Assembly: GCF_000331735.1 (NCBI RefSeq)
Contig: NC_020126.1
Coordinates: forward strand, 5,536,501 to 5,600,500
DNA length: 64,000 nt
Direction: 5' to 3'
Source: Myxococcus stipitatus DSM 14675
GTDB taxonomy: Bacteria; Myxococcota; Myxococcia; Myxococcales; Myxococcaceae
This document shows, in pieces, positions 37,230 through 45,911 of this stretch (the stretch's first letter is position 1; each line of letters opens with the position of its first letter). The position numbers and the translations under genes were made by a program. The notes beneath the pieces were generated by a model. It saw nothing but the letters and a program-made list of their open reading frames with translations. It was not told where the DNA came from and did not search any database.

Positions 37230-40200
37230 TCACTTCCTCCTGGTCAGGTGGCGGAGCGCGAACGCGGTGGATGGCTCCACCTCGCGCATGGAGTTGGGCG
37301 TCGGCCAGGCCGCCCGCCCGGGACGTGCCCCCTCCTCGGCCGATGTCATGAGGTGAGGTCTGGTCTGCCCGAAGGGGGCCTTCCGCTCCCAGTAGAGGAG
37401 GTCGGTTGCCCCGACACGTGCGTTCTGGCTCCGCTGTGCCCATTCCCGGACGATCCCCTCCAGGTCACGGGCCGTGTCGTCGCCTTCGATGCCCTCGGAC
37501 GCCGAGCGTGCGCGTTCCTGGAGCGCGGAGAGCACCCCCCGGACTTCTGGATCCGACGGATTGAAGTCCCTCGCCGCTTCGTCATCATCCATGCCTGCCA
37601 CGAGGTGTCGGACCGCAGCGGCGAGGACCGCGTGCAACGCCTTGTCCCGGGCTCGCGGCGCCCACGGAGTGACGCTGGTCGCCTCGACGCCACGGTAGAG
37701 GGCACCGTGGTACCCCAGGAAGTGCTCGAAATGGGAGACGTCCCGAGGGCGCCCGAAGTTGTACAGCGTCACCACGAGACCATGAAGCCCTCGGCCGACC
37801 CGGCTGCTCGCCTGGATGTACTCAGCGGTCGATTTCGGCTGGCCGTTCACGACCATCAAGCCGAGTCGGGACACATCCACACCGACAGAGATCATGTTCG
37901 AGGCAAGAACCACGTCACGCGGCACTGGTGCGAACGGATCTGTGGCAGCCCCGCCGAGACCGATTCCAAGCTGGGCCAGGTACTCAGGCAGCTCCCGCGA
38001 GGGAACCCGACTGCTCAGCTCGATGGCATCGGACTCCAGTGCCCGCCTCTTGCCACGGAGGCGAGTCGCGAGGAATGACATCTGTCGCGGGATGTCGTCC
38101 TGGAGCAGGACGTGGGCGCCCCCCAACTCTCTCAAGCTGTTGAAATAGAGCACAGCCGTCCAGAACGGGTCGAGCAGTGCAGGTGCGCTGCCTCCATCCT
38201 TCAAGTGCCCTGTGGTCTGGAGCAGCGCGGCCGCGACCGCCTGCAGGGCGAATTTCGGGCTTCGCCCCGCTGAACAGACACCGAGGTAGAGCCGATCAGG
38301 CCCCTCCTCATCCTGGACCGCGAAGAAGGAGTCCGTTGCATCAAAGCCAGGGGGTGGAAACTGAAGGACCGGCCGATCAAAGAGAGCGCGGACCTGTCGT
38401 GCTGCTTGACCGATCGTCGCAGTGGAACCGATCACCTTGGGCCGGAGCGTGTCCTCCGTACAGAGGAGATCGATGACGCTCTCGTACAATCCGGCCATGG
38501 AGCCGAGCGGTCCGGATATCAGGTGAAGTTCATCCTGGATGATGAGTCCCGGCCGCAGGCCACCATCAAGACCGAACAGCGTCCGCAGGTCGTTGCGTCG
38601 TGGCAGTTGCGCGAACTTGTCGATCGTCCCGATCAACAGGCTCGGAGGAGCCGCATAGATGTAGTCATCAACGGTGAGCACCGGCAGCGGCTCACCTCCG
38701 GTCTTGCATCGGGTATTGCCGCAGCGGATATCGATTCCGGAACGACCCGCAGATTCCGTGTACGACGACGGAGGAAGACCACGACCGCAGACGGGGCAAT
38801 CCAGGAGCTGTCGTGGCGTGGAGCGCGGCTTCAGGCCTTCGTGCTCTTGCCGCAACGCCTCTTGCGCATCCGCAGCCCGGTTCGGCGTGGCATCGCCACC
38901 GACGTACAACCCCAGGGAGATGGGCGCGTCGCCGAGCTTGCTCGTCTCCCGTCGGATGGCATCGCAGGCGCAAATGAGTGACGCCGCGCGCTGGAATTGC
39001 TGCACGGTGAGGAGTCGCAACGTGTAGCGCATCAGGACATCGACGCCACCACGACCGCGGCGCTGCTCATCGGTGAGTCGCCGGAAGAAGATCTGGAACG
39101 CTGTGAGCCCCAGATACGCCTCGGTCTTGCCGCCACCCGTCGGGAACCAGAGCAGGTCGACCGTATCGCGATCCACATACTCCGGCCCGACAAGCCCGGG
39201 CAGGACCATCAACATGTACGCCAGTTGGAATGGTCTCCAGATCAGCGGCCCCTTTCGAGGGCCCTTGGCGTCGTGGTTCGACTGACGATCCATCGCGGCG
39301 TTCGCCAGGGCAAAGGCCTCCCAGGCATGCGCATGCGACTCCAGGAGCGCCACCCCATCCGCCATCCGCCGACGAGCGTCCTTGCAGCGCCGCAGATTGG
39401 TTTCGGCCGCATCCTGGAGGAGGCCATCAAAACCGGACACGCGACCTTCCAGGGTCTCAGCGATCCAGTTGCCGTAGACCGCGACGAACGCCTGGAGTGC
39501 AATCGTGACCTCGGAACGTTCCCCTGACCGAGCCAGCCATGCCGCCTTGAGTGCGTCGGGATGCTTTCGATGGAATCCATCCAGGAGACGATGCCCCTTG
39601 GCGCTCATTCCCTTCACGACGGAAGCGGGCAGCCATGAGGTGGCAACACCGCCGACGCGCAAACCGGACGAGCGCTCCCACACCGCGGCAACCCCGTGCC
39701 CGACGGCATACTCCACCGAATCCCGGTACAACAACGCCGCAGAGAGAGCGTCCTCGTCCGCCCCTGCTGGAGGAAGCACCGGACGAGGGAAGATGGCTCC
39801 GCCCTGCATTGAATCTCCGGCCCGGACCTCCAAGCCCGTCTGGAACAGGCACAGCACACCCCTCTGACTCGCCTCCCCTTCCTTCGCCTTGTTGATCAAC
39901 GTGACTGTCACGACCTGCCGCGCACCGTCCACCCGCCTCCGCACATGAAGCTGGACACCGGGATCGTGGACCGAAGTCCCATCGGACCTGACGAAGTCAT
40001 GCGTCCGCCACGTCCTGCTCACGCCGGGTGTGATCTCGTAGCGGTAGTCAAGAGGAGTCCGACGCCAGCGACGCGCGCCCCTTCCCTCCTCTACCCCCTC
40101 CGCCTCCACAAGCGCATACCGGGCCGTCGCGGCCAGGGAAACCATCAGGGTGGAATCCGCCTCGGCGGCGAAGGTCAGCCCCAAGGAACAGGGCCGCACC

Positions 40201-40430
40201 GTGCGATAGCCAGGGACACCCGCATCCGTCTCGCCATCCTCCCGAGAGGGAGCCCCTTCGTCGTGATCATCCTCCAGCGCATCCAGGGTCTCGCCTTCCG
40301 GCCAGAGGATGCCGGTCAGATATGTGTCCGCGGGCGGCGAGGAGATGGTTTCGTCGGGCTCCAGCGGTCCGAGAAGCAGGGACTCCGCCAACCGGACTAC
40401 ATCGGAGCGAACGGGAAGGTGGTCTGACAT
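37230..40430 (-). CDS. drmA: DrmA-like superfamily 2 helicase (DISARM core)
   Basis: About 1066 residues from ATG 40430, 4 nt after the upstream stop. Central SF2 helicase core: Walker A LLWFPTGGGKTEAYLG, which is very characteristic of DrmA; DExH box QDELHLISGPLG; GSTATIG; and motif VI QASSRVGRG. A putative zinc ribbon (CPVCG ... CGNTRC) is inserted in the core before the TVDDYIYAAPPSLLIGTIDK segment. The N-terminal ~400 residues contain no motif I recognise. Predicted role: ATP-driven movement on invading DNA together with DrmB. The gene order helicase, DUF1998 and tight spacing match DISARM. Confidence 0.87.
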   Translation of the reverse strand: MSDHLPVRSDVVRLAESLLLGPLEPDETISSPPADTYLTGILWPEGETLDALEDDHDEGAPSREDGETDAGVPGYRTVRPCSLGLTFAAEADSTLMVSLAATARYALVEAEGVEEGRGARRWRRTPLDYRYEITPGVSRTWRTHDFVRSDGTSVHDPGVQLHVRRRVDGARQVVTVTLINKAKEGEASQRGVLCLFQTGLEVRAGDSMQGGAIFPRPVLPPAGADEDALSAALLYRDSVEYAVGHGVAAVWERSSGLRVGGVATSWLPASVVKGMSAKGHRLLDGFHRKHPDALKAAWLARSGERSEVTIALQAFVAVYGNWIAETLEGRVSGFDGLLQDAAETNLRRCKDARRRMADGVALLESHAHAWEAFALANAAMDRQSNHDAKGPRKGPLIWRPFQLAYMLMVLPGLVGPEYVDRDTVDLLWFPTGGGKTEAYLGLTAFQIFFRRLTDEQRRGRGGVDVLMRYTLRLLTVQQFQRAASLICACDAIRRETSKLGDAPISLGLYVGGDATPNRAADAQEALRQEHEGLKPRSTPRQLLDCPVCGRGLPPSSYTESAGRSGIDIRCGNTRCKTGGEPLPVLTVDDYIYAAPPSLLIGTIDKFAQLPRRNDLRTLFGLDGGLRPGLIIQDELHLISGPLGSMAGLYESVIDLLCTEDTLRPKVIGSTATIGQAARQVRALFDRPVLQFPPPGFDATDSFFAVQDEEGPDRLYLGVCSAGRSPKFALQAVAAALLQTTGHLKDGGSAPALLDPFWTAVLYFNSLRELGGAHVLLQDDIPRQMSFLATRLRGKRRALESDAIELSSRVPSRELPEYLAQLGIGLGGAATDPFAPVPRDVVLASNMISVGVDVSRLGLMVVNGQPKSTAEYIQASSRVGRGLHGLVVTLYNFGRPRDVSHFEHFLGYHGALYRGVEATSVTPWAPRARDKALHAVLAAAVRHLVAGMDDDEAARDFNPSDPEVRGVLSALQERARSASEGIEGDDTARDLEGIVREWAQRSQNARVGATDLLYWERKAPFGQTRPHLMTSAEEGARPGRAAWPTPNSMREVEPSTAFALRHLTRRK

Positions 40431-40434
40431 GCAA

Positions 40435-42612
40435 TCAGCTCTTCTTCCTGAGCGGCTTGAAATCGCCCATGCCGAACAGACTGACGCCGAGCCAGAGCCG
40501 ACTGGAGCGGTCAGGCTCTTCAAGCTCGAACTCGGCCTCGGAAGTGACCGTGCCGACGCCAGCGATCCGCAGGTTCATGATGGTCTTCGGCAGAGAGTAG
40601 CCCTTCTCGCTCAACAGGCGCATCAGGTCGTAGGTCAGTTGGTGCGCAGTGCGGCCGATCAGCCGGTCCGGCGAGCTCCCGCGCTGAAGGTGCACGTTCC
40701 AGAGGGCCTTGCCATGCGCCATCTGCTTGCACAGCATCACTTTGTGCCCTTCGAGGCGGCGCGCATTCTCCAACAGGAACTCCTGTAGCGACTCCACGCC
40801 AGCAGCCCCGTCGTGAAGGACCGGGTTGACGAAGCCGAACGGGTCGAGGTCTCCCCTCAACCCCATCTCGAGGTTGACCCATCCAGCTCGCCAGTGACAG
40901 AGCCGTTGCCGCTCGCCCTGGAACTTCCGGCTCCGTGGTGGTGGGTGGATCGCATCTCCGTCCATCCGCTCCAGGACCCCACCGGCCCGTGTGATGGCGA
41001 CATAGCCGACGCTGGCCTCCTCTCCAGCGGAGGTTTTCGCTGGCGCCTCCGAGTCTTCGCCCGGCGCGCCGTCGTCGTCCCGCGCATCCAGGATCGTGAC
41101 GATATCGAACTCCATGCCCTTCGACTGGTGGATGGTGGAGATGATGACCCCCTCTTCGCCCGACGGCTGGTCGTCGGGGAAGGCATCGGGCCAGTTCAGG
41201 CGTGCGCGCAGGTCTGACACGGAGATGGAGCTCGTGTCCTCCGCCGCTCCGCTCGCACGGGCGAGCCTGGCCCAAGCCACATCCTCGGGTGGGAGAAGGG
41301 ACTTCAGGTGGGTGGCCATGTCTCCCTGCCCCGTCACGTGTGCATAGATCTTCGTGAACTGCGAGCGAGTGGGTTCTGGAGACCGGAGCCGTCGCAGCAA
41401 CGTGGCGATCCATGCTGGAGGTAGAAGCGCGTGGCCGCCCGCCCGCAGGCGGACGGGAATCATCGGACCCTCGACTTCGCTCCCGAACAGCTTCTGCATG
41501 ACGCGAAGTGCTTCACCATTCGTTCGCGTGAGTACCGCACGATTGCCGGCATCGCCATTCAACATCCAGTCCGGACCGATGGGCTGCGTCGGAGCAGGCA
41601 AGGCCGCAATGGATTCCCGGATGACACGAAGCTTCTCCTCGTCAGGTCGAGGGCCGAGCAACACTCCGCGGAGCTTCGCGGAGAGACCTGCCAACGGAGC
41701 ATTGGCACGATAGTTCCGCCGAAGCGTCCGTACATCCAGCCCTGCGCCGTAGGCGCTCAGGACGCGTTTCCAATACTCCGCAGGCCCAGGGAAGACGGCA
41801 CCGGCTGTGTTACGAGCGGCGAAGCCGTAGATCGCCTGCGCGGGGTCCCCGAGGATGGTGAAGCCGCAGCCTGGGTGTCCTGGCGGGGCGAGCAGCTCCA
41901 GCAACGCCAGCACCAGCTCGCCCCGGACGCCCGGCAAATCCTGGAACTCATCTACGATGAGGTGGCGTCGGTCTCCGGCAAGGGCGCGCACGTCATCCCG
42001 ACGACTCCCAGCAATCAGCGCCGTGAGTTCCGCAATGTTCGCATCATGCTCGCGAGCAAGCAGAGCGGATGGCGTACCACCAAGCAGCCGCAGCATCCGG
42101 AAGACCCACGAGTCGAAGGTCCGGATGGAGACGTGCCGGAGCTCCTCGAGCACCCGGTCCTCAGGACCGGCAACACGAGAGAGCCGTCGCGTCAGGGTTC
42201 TCACCGCGCTTCTGGAGAAGCTCAAGACCAGAAGCTGCCCCGGAGACAATCCAGCACGAATCAACCCAGCGATCCGCTGCGCCGCCATTTCGGTCTTGCC
42301 TGTTCCAGGCCCTGCCTCCACGAGCATGCGCACGCCCGCGCTGGCGGTGCGGATGGCCTCGCGGTCCCCCGCATCGTCCGTTGCAGGCACTGCGCGCGGT
42401 TCGGAACGCTCCTCCTGAGCGGAACCGGCTGGACGGCCATTGCCCTCGTCAGGTGCGAGTGGCCGGGAGTCCAAGTCGATGGAACCAGCAGCGTAGCGCC
42501 AGAACCTCCTGCGGTAGACAACCGCGGGTCCACCTTCCGCCTCGCGGAGCGGTCGCGCAACCGTTTCAATCACCTGCCCGGATTTGCGGACAACGACCTT
42601 GACGGTGCTCAA
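40435..42612 (-). CDS. UvrD/Rep-like superfamily 1 DNA helicase
   Basis: About 725 residues if translation starts at TTG 42612, which follows a GGGGGG purine stretch and lies after the upstream stop; an ATG at 42714 would overlap the neighbour by 65 nt and adds low-quality sequence. SF1A motifs: AGPGTGKTEMAAQRI (Walker A), LSFSRSAVRTL, VDEFQD (motif II), LGDPAQAIYGF (motif III), TIHQSKGMEFDIV (motif V) and YVAITRA (motif VI). A C-terminal tail of about 170 residues beyond motif VI matches no domain I recognise and may contact a partner. Standard UvrD unwinds DNA 3'-5' in repair. Inside this operon it probably processes invading or cleaved DNA. Confidence 0.85.
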   Translation of the reverse strand: MSTVKVVVRKSGQVIETVARPLREAEGGPAVVYRRRFWRYAAGSIDLDSRPLAPDEGNGRPAGSAQEERSEPRAVPATDDAGDREAIRTASAGVRMLVEAGPGTGKTEMAAQRIAGLIRAGLSPGQLLVLSFSRSAVRTLTRRLSRVAGPEDRVLEELRHVSIRTFDSWVFRMLRLLGGTPSALLAREHDANIAELTALIAGSRRDDVRALAGDRRHLIVDEFQDLPGVRGELVLALLELLAPPGHPGCGFTILGDPAQAIYGFAARNTAGAVFPGPAEYWKRVLSAYGAGLDVRTLRRNYRANAPLAGLSAKLRGVLLGPRPDEEKLRVIRESIAALPAPTQPIGPDWMLNGDAGNRAVLTRTNGEALRVMQKLFGSEVEGPMIPVRLRAGGHALLPPAWIATLLRRLRSPEPTRSQFTKIYAHVTGQGDMATHLKSLLPPEDVAWARLARASGAAEDTSSISVSDLRARLNWPDAFPDDQPSGEEGVIISTIHQSKGMEFDIVTILDARDDDGAPGEDSEAPAKTSAGEEASVGYVAITRAGGVLERMDGDAIHPPPRSRKFQGERQRLCHWRAGWVNLEMGLRGDLDPFGFVNPVLHDGAAGVESLQEFLLENARRLEGHKVMLCKQMAHGKALWNVHLQRGSSPDRLIGRTAHQLTYDLMRLLSEKGYSLPKTIMNLRIAGVGTVTSEAEFELEEPDRSSRLWLGVSLFGMGDFKPLRKKS

Positions 42613-42649
42613 CGTTCGCCCCCCATTCCAATGCCTCCAACTCACTCCA

Positions 42650-43603
42650 TCACATGGCCTGAAGCAGTGCCTCCACTTCGGCTGCACTGAGCGACGAGCG
42701 GGCTGCGACGTCAATGGTATACCTGATGCCTGTCACGCCACGCGGAGGGACATAGTCGTCAGGCAGCCGGGGAAAGCTCCCCGCCACCTCGAAGACATGG
42801 ACGTCACGGAGGTTGAAGCGCAGCAGTGATCCCGTCTGGCGAAGGCCCTCGTTCCAACCGAGGTTCTTCAGCTTGGACTCGAAGACATTGATCGCGCGTC
42901 CGTCCATCCCGAGCTTGACGACGACTTCATCCACCAGAGTCGCGATGGTGGCGGTACCCGCGATGGACCGCTCGAGCAGGATGCTCACGAGCAGGAGTTG
43001 CTTGTCGACGGGAGATCGAAGCTGATCCAGACGCGAGATCTCGTGCCTCTCGTCCGACCGGGTCGTGGTCTTTACTTCGATGTGGACCGAGTCTCCGACG
43101 AAATCATGCCGTTCCCCCAGCGGACCGCTCCAGAGGTGGCACGCACGCGCGCCGAGTGAGGGGAACAAGATGTTCGACAGGACCCACAACTCACCAAACA
43201 AACCCACCTGCTCCCCCACGCCAAGTTCCTGGGCCACGGGACGGAGAGCAGCGCGCAGATCATGGATCGTCGCCTCCACGGACGTCGCGGGATCGCGCCC
43301 CTCGACGCGAATGGCAAAGACGATCTTGTTCCCGAGCATCGTGAGGAGCTCTTCGTGGTAGCCACGAGCCGAGACGTCGATCCACGTGCCTTCGTTCTCC
43401 ACGAGCCTGACTTCAATGCCCTGGAGGTCAGGGGGAAGGCTCGGAGGATCCCTGGAGACTGCCACCAGGAAGTGAAGCCTGCCGTCAGCCGCGATGCCCA
43501 ACAGACAGTCCGTGAAGTCTGTCGCGACCGGCTCGACGATGAGGCCCTGGGAGGCACGCCTCTGTCGGAGTGAGTCCCAGCGCCCGGCCGTGACATCAGC
43601 CAT
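42650..43603 (-). CDS. DUF4420-type PD-(D/E)XK nuclease-like protein
   Basis: About 317 residues from ATG 43603, overlapping the Z1 stop by 8 nt; GTG 43615 is the alternative. The centre has the family layout GLFGELWVL, then W and HDFVGDSVHIEVKTT, which supplies the acidic residues and ExK of a PD-(D/E)XK nuclease core. This family is regularly found next to Z1-domain and GHKL-ATPase genes in defence loci. Likely role: the DNA-cleaving subunit of the Z1/ATPase complex. The nuclease motif is visible; activity is inferred. Confidence 0.8.
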   Translation of the reverse strand: MADVTAGRWDSLRQRRASQGLIVEPVATDFTDCLLGIAADGRLHFLVAVSRDPPSLPPDLQGIEVRLVENEGTWIDVSARGYHEELLTMLGNKIVFAIRVEGRDPATSVEATIHDLRAALRPVAQELGVGEQVGLFGELWVLSNILFPSLGARACHLWSGPLGERHDFVGDSVHIEVKTTTRSDERHEISRLDQLRSPVDKQLLLVSILLERSIAGTATIATLVDEVVVKLGMDGRAINVFESKLKNLGWNEGLRQTGSLLRFNLRDVHVFEVAGSFPRLPDDYVPPRGVTGIRYTIDVAARSSLSAAEVEALLQAM

Positions 43604-45911
43604 GGAGAAGTCCACGGTTCACGATGAACGAGCGGCCATCGTCGCTCGTACGAGGCAACGACAGCGCCACCCCCAGGACTGCCCGCGCGTGTGCCTGCAA
43701 GGGTTCGGGATCGAGGGGATACAGGAGAAGCAACCCACGCTCTGGAGGCCGATCCTGCCGCATCATCCGGGCGTTGAACGTCGCAGCCACTCGGTAGCGA
43801 TCCGGGCCGCCATGAAGGTCCACCCCCTCATGGCGCGGGTCCGTCAGGATCCCGATGGCCTCGTTCCCAGTCAGCGAGCGGTGGACCAGGCCATAGGGCT
43901 CCCCTCCCAGAAGGAGCTGCCGCTCTCGTTGCGGGTTCGCCACGAACACCGTCCACACCGTCAGCTCCCCGACAACGGCTCGCTCCTGGATCCAATCCGC
44001 AATCTCCCCCCCCTGGAAGGCCACACTGTTCGGGTGGCCCTCATAGTGACGAAGGAAGTCGGCAATGTCGTGAGCGGGGACATCGTGAGCAATGGCTCCG
44101 CCATGGGCCATCTGCGTGGGGGGATGCGCACGGAGCAGCTCCGACGCCAGTTCAAGATTCCGCTCCAGCAACGTGGCATCCCGCAAGGGGAACAGGATCG
44201 TCTGAGGATTCTCCGCAGACCAGGATCGGGCATCCATCTCCAACATCTGGCTCTTGGCCTTGCTCGTCAGCAAGAGCTTGGAGTGTGCCCGCATCCGAAT
44301 GGCCATCTCGTCCGGACTCCGCCCTGCCTTGTCGAGCACCAAGATGGAATCCCGCAGGGACTCCTCGACGAGGGCCAACTCCACGAACCACTCCGCGATG
44401 CCATCGGTGGTCCAGATCCGGATCAGATCGTCGTACCCGTCGCGGAAGCCGTACCATCGCGCCATTTGAAGGAGCGTGTCCGCCATGGTCGTCGTTCGCA
44501 GGAAGTAGGCGATGGTGAGCCCTTCCAGCGTCAGTCCCCGGGAGAGGCGGTTGCCACCGACCGCAATCAACTGACGTCCGGGGCGCTCCTCGTACTTCAA
44601 CTCGTCACCCGTCGTACTGTTGAGCACGACGACTTCGAGCCGCGCAAGATTCCGTACGGCCTCATCGAGGACAGCATCCACATCAGCGGGGAGCTGAACC
44701 TCTCCGAAATCCGTCAATGACGACCGCATCATCCCGCGAATGGCTCCGGGTTCCGCTCGGTCGTAGTTGAACCATGCCCGGATCTGCTCCTCGATGGCAT
44801 CCCCGATGCGCAGTTGGTCCTTCTGGACCTGGGAGACGTGCACCAGCATCGTGTGAGGCACCCCTTGGTGCCCCCGCAGAACGCGGATGGCCCCTGCCAA
44901 CGCGAACGTCAGCAAGGCGTCGCAAAGCGACTGCGGAAGGTCCAGTGCGCCATGGACGACCAGGGGCTCGCCCTTCTTGCGTCGCTTGGATTTGAGTGCC
45001 CTCACATCATTCGGGTCGACCACCCGAAGTACGTTGCGATGTCGAGCGGTCACCCCGAACAGCTCCTCCGTGCCGGTGTAGCCATCAGGTCGCGGGAGCT
45101 GGATGACGAAGTCCTTGGGGAACAGGTCCTCGCCAACACGGTTGTCCAAGGCCCCGGGGTCAACAAGGATGTTCGCGAAGGGGGTCGCGGTGTATGCGAT
45201 GTACGTCGCCCGGGGGCATCTCCGCAGGAGGTCCCGAATCAGCTGGTTTGTGGGGGAAGGACTTTCATCTTCGACGGGCCTGTCCTCGTCCACGCTGGGA
45301 TCGCGACGATTGCCCCGGGTGTTGATGGACGCTTGATCTGCTTCGTCGTCAATCAGGAGCAAAGGTACATCCGCGAGCTGGCCCTCCAGCTTCTCCAACC
45401 AGCCATTGAGGCGCTCCAGGATGGGGACGATCTTCTTCGCGACGACAAGCACGGTACCGGTGGCACCAAAGCCGTTCGCCACCTCAGGCTCCTTGAAGTC
45501 GCACTCCGGATCCGTGAGGGTGATCCAGTTCACGCCGACATCAACGAGTTCTCGCTCGAGCCTCCGCTGCGTCTGATTCCGCAGGGAGTCGTGGATGCCG
45601 GACAGGACGATGACCAGACGATAGCCGACGTCTGCCGCTCTGGCAGCCACCGCTGTGAAATTGGCGGTCTTTCCGGACTGGACATATCCAACGACCAGCC
45701 CGCGGCACTGGAACTCGGGACGTCCGGGGGGTGGGGTCTTCGCGATGATTCGAAGGGACTCCTCCGCGACGGAGGCGACTTGATGCGCCTTCCACCGTGG
45801 ATGGGAGCGCAGGTAGGCCTCATGCCGCGACCAGTTCACCCACGCCTGACCGTCGGTCCAGCGTCTGGCCTTGGGCTTCAGGGAGAAGTGACGGTTCGAT
45901 TCACTGTCCAT
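43596..45911 (-). CDS. Z1-domain superfamily 2-like ATPase (putative endonuclease partner)
   Basis: About 771 residues. ATG 45911 is used; ATG 45923 is equally possible, and both overlap the upstream ATPase stop. Visible motifs: VGYVQSGKTANF (the Walker A of Z1 proteins), LLIDDEADQASI (motif II), YIAYTATPFANIL, GGNRLSRGLTLEGLT (the Z1 signature block) and QMARWYGFRDGY (arginine-finger region). Z1 proteins are helicase-like ATPases common in restriction and phage-defence operons with GHKL ATPases and DUF4420 proteins, as here. Expected role: ATP-dependent DNA tracking or remodelling with the neighbouring PD-(D/E)XK protein. Confidence 0.85.
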   Translation of the reverse strand: MDSESNRHFSLKPKARRWTDGQAWVNWSRHEAYLRSHPRWKAHQVASVAEESLRIIAKTPPPGRPEFQCRGLVVGYVQSGKTANFTAVAARAADVGYRLVIVLSGIHDSLRNQTQRRLERELVDVGVNWITLTDPECDFKEPEVANGFGATGTVLVVAKKIVPILERLNGWLEKLEGQLADVPLLLIDDEADQASINTRGNRRDPSVDEDRPVEDESPSPTNQLIRDLLRRCPRATYIAYTATPFANILVDPGALDNRVGEDLFPKDFVIQLPRPDGYTGTEELFGVTARHRNVLRVVDPNDVRALKSKRRKKGEPLVVHGALDLPQSLCDALLTFALAGAIRVLRGHQGVPHTMLVHVSQVQKDQLRIGDAIEEQIRAWFNYDRAEPGAIRGMMRSSLTDFGEVQLPADVDAVLDEAVRNLARLEVVVLNSTTGDELKYEERPGRQLIAVGGNRLSRGLTLEGLTIAYFLRTTTMADTLLQMARWYGFRDGYDDLIRIWTTDGIAEWFVELALVEESLRDSILVLDKAGRSPDEMAIRMRAHSKLLLTSKAKSQMLEMDARSWSAENPQTILFPLRDATLLERNLELASELLRAHPPTQMAHGGAIAHDVPAHDIADFLRHYEGHPNSVAFQGGEIADWIQERAVVGELTVWTVFVANPQRERQLLLGGEPYGLVHRSLTGNEAIGILTDPRHEGVDLHGGPDRYRVAATFNARMMRQDRPPERGLLLLYPLDPEPLQAHARAVLGVALSLPRTSDDGRSFIVNRGLLHG